From NCBI RefSeq assembly GCF_024710485.1, contig NZ_JANJUQ010000031.1:80816-144815 (forward strand): 64,000 nucleotides of DNA, given 5' to 3'. Of the stretch, positions 29,661 through 36,867 are shown piece by piece. This stretch comes from Flavobacterium sp. Lineage in GTDB: Bacteria; Bacteroidota; Bacteroidia; Flavobacteriales; Flavobacteriaceae. A program made the position numbers and the translations under genes. Every line of letters starts with the position of its first letter. The stretch's first letter is position 1. The notes below the pieces were generated by a model. The model had not been told where the DNA came from, made no database searches, and saw only the letters and a program-made list of their open reading frames with translations.

Positions 29661-29963
29661 TTATGAATGCGCTCTGATTTTTTCTTTCCTTTTAACCAAT
29701 AATCTTTCTAAGGATTCTGAGGATAATTCCACCGCTTCCTCAAAAGTTTTGCATTGTTTTTTTACCATAAAATCATCTCCGGGAACGTGAATTTTTACCT
29801 CCACAATTTTATTTTCTTTCTCACTAGTGTTGTCTACCTTCAAAAAAACATCTGAAGAAACTACTTTGTCGTAGAATTTTTCAAGTTTACCTAATCTTTC
29901 ATTGATAAAATCAACCAGCTTTCTGTCGACAGTAAAGTTTACTGCATGAACATTTACCTTCAT
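29661..29963 (-). CDS. raiA: Ribosome hibernation-promoting factor, short form (HPF/RaiA family)
   Basis: 100 residues, the short single-domain form. The beta-alpha-beta-beta-beta-alpha pattern of the family is readable, with FINERLGKLEKFYDKV in helix 1 and KKQCKTFEEAVELSSESLER in helix 2, and a basic tail. These proteins bind the 30S decoding centre and keep ribosomes inactive in stationary phase. It lies 32 nt after xerC and the pair shares a transcript that ends at the hairpin at 29577-29606. Confidence 0.92.
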   Translation of the reverse strand: MKVNVHAVNFTVDRKLVDFINERLGKLEKFYDKVVSSDVFLKVDNTSEKENKIVEVKIHVPGDDFMVKKQCKTFEEAVELSSESLERLLVKRKEKIRAHS

Positions 29964-29995
29964 AATACTATTTTTATTGATTAAACATGGCCGAA

Positions 29996-30892
29996 TTATT
30001 TTTGGTTTCTGGGATGCGCACTACCGTAGACTTTTTTAAGCTCTGCTAAACTGCTATGCGTGTAGACTTGGGTAGAGGCCAAACTGGAATGACCTAATAA
30101 CTCTTTAACTGAATTAATATCTGCCCCGTTGTTTAAAAGGTGTGTCGCAAACGTATGCCTTAAAATATGCGGACTCTTTTTTACCTTCTCTGAGACATTA
30201 CTAAAGTAGTAATTTATTAGCCGATAAACAAACGAATCATTCAATTTAACACCTTTTAACAGCAGAAAAAAATAGTCCTCATCGATAATCCTCTGCAAAC
30301 GTGACCTTTCACTTAAATATTCCCTAATCTGATTTTGAACCACAGGCAATATCGGAATAATCCGCTCTTTGTTTCTTTTCCCCAATACCTTTAAGGTTCC
30401 GCCGGACAAATCAACATTGTGCAACTTCAGCCCTATCAGTTCTGCGCGTCGAATACCGGTCGTGTAAAACAAATCCACTACCAACTTATCGCGAACGCCT
30501 TCAAAACCTTCCGGATACACTATCTGATTGAGCACCAAATCCAACTCTTTCTCAGAAAAGGGGATTTGAAGCTTTTTGGGAGATTTTAAGGCTTTATGCT
30601 TAAGCAACGGACTCGTTTCGATTTGCTTACTCTTGAGCAAGAATTTATAAAACGATTTTAAAGAAGATATCTTTCTGTTAATGGAAGTATTGGAAACGCC
30701 GTCGTCCGACAATGAAACTATCCAGGCGCGAATTTGACTGTAGTTGACTCGGATTAAATCATCATCTTCAAAAGTGCCTTTCAAAAATGTCTGAAAAAAA
30801 TTCAAGTCGTTCAAATACGCGGTTACTGTATGAGGAGAATAGTTTTTCTCCAAACCCAAATAATCGCAAAATCTAGCCTTAATACTTTCCAT
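29996..30892 (-). CDS. xerC: Tyrosine recombinase XerC
   Basis: 298 residues. An N-terminal SAM-like DNA-binding domain (about 1-90) precedes the catalytic domain. Expected active-site residues are readable: Arg148 (TTGIRRAEL), Lys172 (GKRNKER), His242 and Arg245 (PHILRHTFATHLL), His268 (LLGHSS) and Tyr277 (TQVYTHS). XerC with XerD resolves chromosome dimers at dif. It is the housekeeping enzyme by length and context (next to raiA and rpsU), not an integrase of a mobile element: there are no attachment repeats or cargo genes. An exact -7 box lies inside the rpsU terminator just upstream. Confidence 0.93.
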   Translation of the reverse strand: MESIKARFCDYLGLEKNYSPHTVTAYLNDLNFFQTFLKGTFEDDDLIRVNYSQIRAWIVSLSDDGVSNTSINRKISSLKSFYKFLLKSKQIETSPLLKHKALKSPKKLQIPFSEKELDLVLNQIVYPEGFEGVRDKLVVDLFYTTGIRRAELIGLKLHNVDLSGGTLKVLGKRNKERIIPILPVVQNQIREYLSERSRLQRIIDEDYFFLLLKGVKLNDSFVYRLINYYFSNVSEKVKKSPHILRHTFATHLLNNGADINSVKELLGHSSLASTQVYTHSSLAELKKVYGSAHPRNQK

Positions 30893-30942
30893 AAAAAAAA
30901 ACCGCTGACCTCAAAGTTAAAAAACTTTAATAATCAGCGGTT
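30893..30942 (-). terminator. Terminator of rpsU
   Basis: AACCGCTGA (30900-30908) pairs with TCAGCGGTT (30934-30942). On the minus strand it runs straight into nine Ts and then the xerC ATG. The loop contains a possible xerC -7 box, TAACTTTG (30919-30912). Confidence 0.8.
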
Positions 30943-30963
30943 ATATCTTATCAGGAAATTAAC

Positions 30964-31158
30964 TTATCCTTCTAAACTGTCTCTCAATGTTTGAATATAA
31001 GCAGCTTTTTGAATTTGTGCTCTTCTCACTACTGATGGCTTAGTAAACGCCTGACGCGCTCTAAGTTGTCTTACAGTTCCGGTTTTATCGAATTTTCTCT
31101 TGTAGCGCTTTAATGCTCTATCAATGTTTTCTCCGTCTTTAATTGGTATAATCAACAT
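30964..31158 (-). CDS. rpsU: 30S ribosomal protein bS21
   Basis: 64 residues, basic. MLIIPIKDGENIDRALKRYK matches the family start. S21 sits near the 3' end of 16S rRNA. The gene has what most genes in this window lack: a perfect 8-nt Shine-Dalgarno at proper spacing, next to an exact -7 box (leader of about 27 nt). In Flavobacterium johnsoniae, S21 with S6 and S18 has been reported to hide the anti-Shine-Dalgarno, so a strong SD on rpsU would let ribosomes lacking S21 make more of it. Monocistronic, ending at its own terminator. Confidence 0.95.
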   Translation of the reverse strand: MLIIPIKDGENIDRALKRYKRKFDKTGTVRQLRARQAFTKPSVVRRAQIQKAAYIQTLRDSLEG

Positions 31159-31166
31159 AATTTAGA

Positions 31167-31174
31167 CACCTCCT
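31167..31174 (-). promoter_or_regulatory. Strong Shine-Dalgarno of rpsU
   Basis: AGGAGGTG on the minus strand, perfectly complementary to the CACCUCCU core of the 16S 3' end, 8 nt before the ATG. I see nothing comparable before the other starts I inspected. Confidence 0.85.
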
Positions 31175-31189
31175 CTCATTTAGTGGGTG

Positions 31190-31197
31190 CAAAAGTA
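31190..31197 (-). promoter_or_regulatory. -7 promoter box for rpsU
   Basis: TACTTTTG on the minus strand, exact TAnnTTTG. The -33 region is all A/T with no TTG, so the upstream element is unclear. Confidence 0.55.
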
Positions 31198-31243
31198 ATA
31201 ATAATAATTAATTATGAATGATAAATTGTAAATTATTTTTTTT

Positions 31244-31303
31244 GGGCGTTCCCTTCGGGTCGCGCTGTCCGCAGTACATGGTACTTGCTCCCATCGCTAA
31301 CGC
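31244..31303 (+). repeat. Dispersed intergenic element, copy A
   Basis: A GC-rich island in an AT-rich spacer. Bases 31244-31291 match copy B (62183-62231) over about 48 nt with few differences. The order is a GGCGTTCCC head, a CGCTGTCCGC-type block, an internal GTAC-3-GTAC hairpin, then TTGCTCC. The tail (TCCCATCGCTAACGC) resembles copy C. Confidence 0.75.
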
Positions 31304-31375
31304 AACATACCGTAAAGGGACAAGTCGCATTTACAACTTATCCCTTTTTACTTATCTCTTTTGCCTTGAAGCTTA

Positions 31376-32545
31376 TTACTTCACCGCCGGCTGATAACTT
31401 TTATTGTCAATGATCAATTTGGACAAAATCTCTCTCAAAATTTCTGAAGTTCCACCACCAATTGGTCCTAAACGACTGTCTCGTAAAAGTCGCGCCAACG
31501 GATATTCTTCCATATAACCATAACCACCCAACATTTGCAAACAACTATAAATCACTTCATCGGCCACTTTAGTCGATTTCAACTTGGCCATAGTAGCTTC
31601 TTTAACCACATATTCACCTTGATTCAATCGGGCTACCGCCGCATAATTGAAAATCTTACAGTGCTCTACCTCGGTAGCATTATCTACCATCGCATGACGC
31701 AAGGCCTGGAACTTATCAATAGATTTACCGAAAGCTTCGCGCTGCGACATATATTCCAAGGTATAATGGATAGCATATTCCGCTCGAGCATGAGCATTAA
31801 TCGCCATAATCAATCGTTCCAAAGCAAAGTGTTGCATGATATACGGAAAGCCTTTTCCTTCTTCACCCATTAAATTAGCCACAGGAATTTCCACATTGTC
31901 AAAAGAAATTTCTGCCGTATCGGAAGCTCTCCAACCTAATTTATCTAATTTGGTAGCACTAATGCCTTTAGTAGCTGTGTCTACTAAAAATATACTGATG
32001 CCTTTGTTCCCTAAGTCCGGACTGGTTTTCGCAGCTACTACATAGTAATCCGCATAAACTCCATTAGTGATAAAAGTTTTGGAACCGTTAATCACATACT
32101 TATCGCCATTCTTAATCGCCGTAGTTCGCATTCCGGCCACATCGCTTCCGCCAAAAGGCTCAGTCAAACACAAGGCTCCGATTTTGTCACCGGCTATACT
32201 AGGTGCTAAATACTCTTGCTTGATTCTCTCATCGCCTTCCGCATTCAAATGTGTCATGGCCAAATAAGCATGCGCCCACATGGCGGCCGCAAAACCCGAC
32301 GATTTTATTTTTTGAAGTTCTTCTAAAAACACTACGGTATAAAACAAATCCAAGTTCATCCCGCCGTAAGCTTCAGGGTAAGTCAACCCGAAAAAACCCA
32401 TATCACCAAACTTCTTCCAAATAAAACGTTCAATTGTCCCTGTCTTTTCCCATTTTTCGATGTGTGGCACCACCTCTTTTTGCAAAAAGTCTTGCAAACT
32501 CTTCCTGAACAACTCGTGCTCTTCCGTAAAGTATGTTGAATTCAT
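31376..32545 (-). CDS. Acyl-CoA dehydrogenase
   Basis: 389 residues, standard length. CLTEPFGGSDVAGM (126-139) is the flavin/substrate signature 1, and GYGYMEEYPLARLLRDSRL begins signature 2. It catalyses FAD-dependent alpha,beta-dehydrogenation of an acyl-CoA. At the MCAD catalytic position (YEGT) this protein has GGGT, but Glu243 in ALERLIMA corresponds to the base used by isovaleryl-CoA and long-chain enzymes, so it should be active and of that subgroup; the substrate is uncertain. It follows the helix-hairpin-helix gene by 32 nt. The downstream spacer contains repeat element A. Confidence 0.92.
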   Translation of the reverse strand: MNSTYFTEEHELFRKSLQDFLQKEVVPHIEKWEKTGTIERFIWKKFGDMGFFGLTYPEAYGGMNLDLFYTVVFLEELQKIKSSGFAAAMWAHAYLAMTHLNAEGDERIKQEYLAPSIAGDKIGALCLTEPFGGSDVAGMRTTAIKNGDKYVINGSKTFITNGVYADYYVVAAKTSPDLGNKGISIFLVDTATKGISATKLDKLGWRASDTAEISFDNVEIPVANLMGEEGKGFPYIMQHFALERLIMAINAHARAEYAIHYTLEYMSQREAFGKSIDKFQALRHAMVDNATEVEHCKIFNYAAVARLNQGEYVVKEATMAKLKSTKVADEVIYSCLQMLGGYGYMEEYPLARLLRDSRLGPIGGGTSEILREILSKLIIDNKSYQPAVK

Positions 32546-32577
32546 ATTAAATAAAACTGTTTTTCTTAGCTATTTTT

Positions 32578-33459
32578 TTAGAATTCCAAATATAAAGCAA
32601 TTATTTTTATTTTATCGACAGGAAATCCTTTAATTTTTGACAAATCCTCAGCTTTTATATCGCCATTCATACTGCGAAAAACTACTATTTCTTTAGCCAA
32701 AGCATACTTGAAAAACGGAAATTGTGATAACTCTTTGATTGAAGCGTTGTTAATGTTGATTTTTTGAATACCGGCAGTGGATTTTACCTCAAAGTTCCGG
32801 TTGAGTTTGGCAATAACTTCGGGAGACAAACCCCAAACATCATCGAGTTGTTCCATCGACACAAAAGCACCGAGCTTATTTTTATACTCCAATATCCGAT
32901 CTGAAATCTTATCTCCTATGCCATAGACTTTCATCAAATCTGCTTTAGTGGCTTGATTTATATCGATAACTACTACTTCCTCAGGCTTGATAAATATTGA
33001 TTTAGCGGTTGACGTAGCATATTCCTTTTTGTTCTTCACCCAATCAGGGAACTTAAAATAAGGCGATATGGCGTTGAGCAACGAATCAGAAACCTTAGTG
33101 ACCGCTTGGAATTCCGTGGCCGAATTAACAAACTTGTTTTGCTTTCGGTAGGCTAATAATCGGTCGATTTCCGCTACCGACATGCCGAGTTTGTACCCTT
33201 TAAAATCGGTTATAAAATTGGGATTGAACGAATAAATAGTCGGCTTTACAGTATGAGAATGCGATTTCAAACTATCCACCACAGCCTGATGGGCTAGCCA
33301 TTTTTGGGCTTCTGCAGTATTTAACTCCTCGGATTTAAAATCGTGAAACACATAAAAACTTTGACAAAGCACTATGAGCCCAAAGAGCAAAATAATTCCG
33401 ATTCGCTGGCTTTTCGAATAGTGTAAAAAAGTTGCCCAAATGGAATTAGATTGCCGCAT
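32578..33459 (-). CDS. Membrane-anchored helix-hairpin-helix protein (ComEA-like)
   Basis: 293 residues. One N-terminal membrane helix (about 19-36, IGIILLFGLIVLCQSFYV) leaves the rest outside the cytoplasm. At least two HhH DNA-binding motifs are readable: INQATKADLMKVYGIGDKIS and INNASIKELSQFPFFKYALA, with a more divergent unit before them (LGMSVAEIDRLLAYRK). ComEA-type proteins bind incoming DNA during natural transformation, but this Bacteroidetes version lacks known competence neighbours, so function is uncertain. It starts 3 nt after the PspC-domain gene. Confidence 0.82.
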   Translation of the reverse strand: MRQSNSIWATFLHYSKSQRIGIILLFGLIVLCQSFYVFHDFKSEELNTAEAQKWLAHQAVVDSLKSHSHTVKPTIYSFNPNFITDFKGYKLGMSVAEIDRLLAYRKQNKFVNSATEFQAVTKVSDSLLNAISPYFKFPDWVKNKKEYATSTAKSIFIKPEEVVVIDINQATKADLMKVYGIGDKISDRILEYKNKLGAFVSMEQLDDVWGLSPEVIAKLNRNFEVKSTAGIQKININNASIKELSQFPFFKYALAKEIVVFRSMNGDIKAEDLSKIKGFPVDKIKIIALYLEF

Positions 33460-33462
33460 ACG

Positions 33463-33690
33463 TTATAAATCAAAAACTGAGGTTCGTTTACCCCGAATCA
33501 AATCTTTCAATTTGAGCCAAAAAGCTAAGGTCAAGTAAATCCCAAACCCTAAACCGGCTGTTACAAATGAGATGTAAATAAAAAACAAACGCACATTGGA
33601 AGCCCGCATTCCTAATTTATCGGCTAAGCGAGAAGAAACGTGAAAACCGTGTTTTTCGAAGAAATATTTGAGTTGGATTATTGGTGACAT
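33463..33690 (-). CDS. Small PspC-domain membrane protein
   Basis: 75 residues. SSRLADKLGMRASNVRLFFI followed by a hydrophobic segment (YISFVTAGLGFGIYLTLAFWL) is the PspC layout, with the helical pre-membrane part and one membrane segment. PspC in proteobacteria senses envelope stress with PspA; no pspA is nearby and the role here is unknown. It is tightly linked to the downstream HhH gene (3 nt) and 62 nt after DUF2851. Confidence 0.8.
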   Translation of the reverse strand: MSPIIQLKYFFEKHGFHVSSRLADKLGMRASNVRLFFIYISFVTAGLGFGIYLTLAFWLKLKDLIRGKRTSVFDL

Positions 33691-33752
33691 TTATCGTATT
33701 TTATTTTACCCCATAGGGTTTTAGTTATTGTTGGGGTAAGTTTTTGAAAAGT

Positions 33753-35027
33753 TCATTCATTACGTTTCAAAAGATTCACACCGACAGCACATTGTAAACA
33801 CTTGCCTTTACTGCAATAATTGTTCTTTAGTTGCAAAAGCGACTGGGTTTCAAAAGCACTCTCGGCAGTAATGCCAAAATTAGCAAACTTTTCAATGACA
33901 ATATTCTTTTCCGCCGGTATTGTTTGCTGGAGTTTTACCAGTGATTCCGAAATTTCTTTTCCTTGACTTTCTGCATAGGCAAATTGAATTGGGACTATAG
34001 TATTCATAACCAGCAAATCAACAAAGCTTTTTGACAACCGTTTCTTTTTTGGGGGACTGACTTTATCCAATTGGTAATGATTTTCCCAATAAGCTGAAAC
34101 GCCTGAATTAAACAACTGATAAAAATCGTCCATCGATATTGCAGTTATGATTTTAGCGAACAAATTTTGCTGCAAGTGATACAACATGGCAAATTGTGCC
34201 AATCGAATGGTCGGAAAATTATCAGGGCGATGTTTGAAAAACTGTACCGGTTCAACCCAGTTTTTTTTCAAACAATATTTTTGTGCGAGATAAGATGCCC
34301 TAGCTTGCAAATCTTTTGCATAAGCATCTTCTACATCCTCTGACAGCAAATCCAGTTGACTAAAAAATAAGGCTTCCAGATTTTGGACTTCAAAACTTTC
34401 CTTTCGAACTACCGCAAACGGAATCGATTGAAGTGCCTTGAAAAAAATCTCGCCATTGGTATTCAATCCGAAGTTTTTGGCCAAGCTATAAAACAATACC
34501 GCTTCCCAATCGTTATTGGTGAAGGCTAATAAAGTTTTTATCGGAATCGCTTTGTTTTCCAATCGCTCAAAGAACAGCCGCTCCAACCAATTTCTCATAA
34601 CAAAAGCGTCGGTTAACCGAATTTGACCTTCGCAAAAAATCCACGATTTAGGCGAAGTTAATGCCAAATACTGTTGCAAGACGGCTTTCGAAACAAAACT
34701 TTTAAGCGAAACCGTCGGAATAACCGAATTGTCTTTTCTAAAAACAGGTATATCATGTTCCCAAACCACGTGTAATATAACATTATTGTAACAATCGTCT
34801 TGTTCGTGTTGGTGCAAATACCAATCGGATGACTTGACATGAATTTCCACATTGCCTGCCCATTTTTGATTGTCTATAATGATTTGCGCATTGAAAAAAT
34901 CCGGACCGGCTTGTTGTAAATACTGACCGGTATGAACAACAATAACCTTTTCTCCCGAAACTGTAGTTAGGTTAGGAAAATCAAACTTCTTATATTGCCA
35001 TGCATAATGAAGGAAATCCTCTTTCAC
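33753..35027 (-). CDS. DUF2851 family protein
   Basis: 424 residues, typical of the family. Its N-terminal QQAGPDFFNAQIIIDNQKWA and NVEIHVKSSDWYLHQHEQD blocks are well conserved, including several His/Asp residues (HVKSSDW, HQHEQDD) that look like a metal or nuclease-like site. A C-terminal cysteine group (CSKGKCLQCAVG, 406-417) could bind metal. No signal peptide, so cytoplasmic. The biochemical function is unknown to me. It is the first gene of a minus-strand group with pspC-like, HhH and acyl-CoA dehydrogenase genes, and diverges from the PNGase F-like gene across 57 bp. Confidence 0.85.
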   Translation of the reverse strand: MKEDFLHYAWQYKKFDFPNLTTVSGEKVIVVHTGQYLQQAGPDFFNAQIIIDNQKWAGNVEIHVKSSDWYLHQHEQDDCYNNVILHVVWEHDIPVFRKDNSVIPTVSLKSFVSKAVLQQYLALTSPKSWIFCEGQIRLTDAFVMRNWLERLFFERLENKAIPIKTLLAFTNNDWEAVLFYSLAKNFGLNTNGEIFFKALQSIPFAVVRKESFEVQNLEALFFSQLDLLSEDVEDAYAKDLQARASYLAQKYCLKKNWVEPVQFFKHRPDNFPTIRLAQFAMLYHLQQNLFAKIITAISMDDFYQLFNSGVSAYWENHYQLDKVSPPKKKRLSKSFVDLLVMNTIVPIQFAYAESQGKEISESLVKLQQTIPAEKNIVIEKFANFGITAESAFETQSLLQLKNNYCSKGKCLQCAVGVNLLKRNE

Positions 35028-35084
35028 AACACCAAATTTTTATCTAAAGTAAGAATTTTACTTTATTAATAAAAACTATTTGTA

Positions 35085-36734
35085 ATGAAAAAATTACTTT
35101 TTATTGTTTTACTGGGTTTTTCAGGCATTCTTGACGCCCAAAACTATCAAATCACCTATCAAAGAAGTTCGAACGGCACTGTAATTGAAGGGCAAGAACC
35201 CATCATAGTTGAAACCAATGCTTTGTTAACAAAAGTCTACAATAAGACTAAAGACGTGACTGTATCGTCTTACCCACAAGAGTTCACTATTATCGACAGA
35301 GCATCGACCTCTTTTCAACAATTTGCTATTCTTAGCATGGATAGGGCAATTTACATGAAAGACAGTACTACATTGGCCAAACAAAGCTTTGAATATCTAC
35401 CGGAAACCAAGAAAATACTCGGCTACACTTGCAAAAAGGCCAAAACCATTGTCAACTCGAATACGATTGAATTTTGGTATACCGATGCCCTGAAAATTAA
35501 AGGAGCACCAACGATACTGGGACAAAACTTAGGATTGGTATTGGAAATGGTACGCAACGGCAATTTTGTAATTAGTGCTGTAACTATCGATAAAATTAAA
35601 ACGATACGCAGCAATGGATTGAAAACCCAAAAAGTAGATGCGCTAACCTATAAAGATTTACTCTGGAAAAGCCGATTCAACACTATTCCGATTTTTAAAG
35701 ACCAAGTGATTAACTTTTCAAACGAATCGAAATCGAATGACAGTATTTTGAGATTTGCCAACGGAACCATAGCAGTTCGAAAAGTAAAGTTCCCCGAAAT
35801 CAAAATCGGCAGTCAAATTTTTGCCGATGTAACCGAACAATCTAACGGAGATGCTTACGACAGAACCGGTTCCTTTTTTATGATTCCAACTGATAAAGCA
35901 CTTTCTTTCTTAGACGGATTAAAAAATGGCGCCAAAACACTGCCAATTTACACCAACGGAAACGGCAAAGAATACCAAGGCGTAGTAGCTACCGAGCATT
36001 ACAATCCGGTGGTGGAATTGATGCGCTTTTTTACGCCTTTCGGTGTGAAGCAATACAATTATTTAGAACTGAAAGACAAAACCTGGGCAGAAAATGTTTT
36101 GTACCGACAAGACATATCCGACTTACTGCCTTTGTTGAGCGGTAAAGAAGTTTGGATCGGCATCAATATTGGGAATTATGACAAAGGCGGTCATAAAGTA
36201 TCGGCGAATATTACCATCCACTCCGAAGGCGAATCGAAAGCCCAACCTACACGAATAGTGCCTTTGTTTTGCACCAACAACATCATGGAAATGGCCGGAC
36301 AGGAATACGGCACAATGTTCAACAACGAAAAAGGATTGGAAGTCAGTTTTACCCTTGACCAACCGATGAAAAATATAAAATTGCGTTACATTACAACCGG
36401 TCACGGCGGTTGGGAAAACGGCGATGAGTTTGTCCCGAAAAAGAATACCATTTATTTGAACGGAAAAGAAACTTTTGGTTTTACACCTTGGCGACAAGAT
36501 TGCGGTTCCTATCGCTTGTCGAATCCGGCTTCGGGGAATTTTGGGAATGGTTTATCATCTTCGGATTACAGTCGCTCTAACTGGTGCCCGGGAACAGTTA
36601 CTAACCCAATATTCATTGATTTAGGCGATTTACCCGCGGGGAATCATACCCTAAAAGTTACTATTCCTCAAGGCTTGCCGGAAGGCGGTAGTTTTAGCTC
36701 CTGGAATATTTCCGGGGTTTTGATTGGCGAGTAA
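35085..36734 (+). CDS. Exported PNGase F-like protein with GLPGLI-like N-terminal domain
   Basis: 549 residues with a signal peptide (about 1-18). Residues 20-175 resemble the GLPGLI family (ILGYTCKKAK, EFWYTDALKIKGAP, GLVLEM). From about 225 to the end it aligns by eye with peptide-N-glycosidase F, which cleaves Asn-linked glycans from glycoproteins: Asp259 in AYDRTG matches catalytic Asp60, and Glu448 in NGDEFVPKKNTIYLNG matches Glu206. The position of Glu118 appears to be Asn361 (WIGINIGNYDKGG). The SRSNWCPGT segment (496-504) matches AGWCPG of PNGase F. Activity is therefore uncertain. It may be closer to PNGase F-II, which has an extra N-terminal domain. No T9SS signal. Confidence 0.8.
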   Translation: MKKLLFIVLLGFSGILDAQNYQITYQRSSNGTVIEGQEPIIVETNALLTKVYNKTKDVTVSSYPQEFTIIDRASTSFQQFAILSMDRAIYMKDSTTLAKQSFEYLPETKKILGYTCKKAKTIVNSNTIEFWYTDALKIKGAPTILGQNLGLVLEMVRNGNFVISAVTIDKIKTIRSNGLKTQKVDALTYKDLLWKSRFNTIPIFKDQVINFSNESKSNDSILRFANGTIAVRKVKFPEIKIGSQIFADVTEQSNGDAYDRTGSFFMIPTDKALSFLDGLKNGAKTLPIYTNGNGKEYQGVVATEHYNPVVELMRFFTPFGVKQYNYLELKDKTWAENVLYRQDISDLLPLLSGKEVWIGINIGNYDKGGHKVSANITIHSEGESKAQPTRIVPLFCTNNIMEMAGQEYGTMFNNEKGLEVSFTLDQPMKNIKLRYITTGHGGWENGDEFVPKKNTIYLNGKETFGFTPWRQDCGSYRLSNPASGNFGNGLSSSDYSRSNWCPGTVTNPIFIDLGDLPAGNHTLKVTIPQGLPEGGSFSSWNISGVLIGE

Positions 36735-36738
36735 TTCT

Positions 36739-36790
36739 GGGATAAGGGATAAGTAAAAAGGGACAAGACTTTTTTTGCCTTATCCCTTTT
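36739..36790. terminator. Terminator-like hairpin between convergent genes
   Basis: GGGATAAGG (36739-36747) and CCTTATCCC (36778-36786) enclose a 30-nt loop and are followed by TTTTCTC. It starts 5 nt after the PNGase-like stop. The large loop makes it a weaker terminator. GATAAGTAAAAAGGGACAAG (36748-36767) recurs near 31337 on the other strand. Confidence 0.5.
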
Positions 36791-36867
36791 CTCTAATCCC
36801 TTTTGCTGCCGCGCCGTCTGGCCCGTTCGCTAAAAATATCTACCGGACATTATATTAACGCTCCGTC

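Noticed and set aside
29996..30892. Tyrosine recombinase as evidence of an integrated element
   Set aside because: Length, active-site layout and neighbours (rpsU, raiA) point to housekeeping XerC; no attachment repeats, cargo or tRNA-end duplication found.
31376..32545. Acyl-CoA dehydrogenase possibly inactive because GGGT replaces YEGT
   Set aside because: Glu243 in ALERLIMA matches the alternative catalytic base of isovaleryl-CoA and long-chain enzymes, so it should be active.
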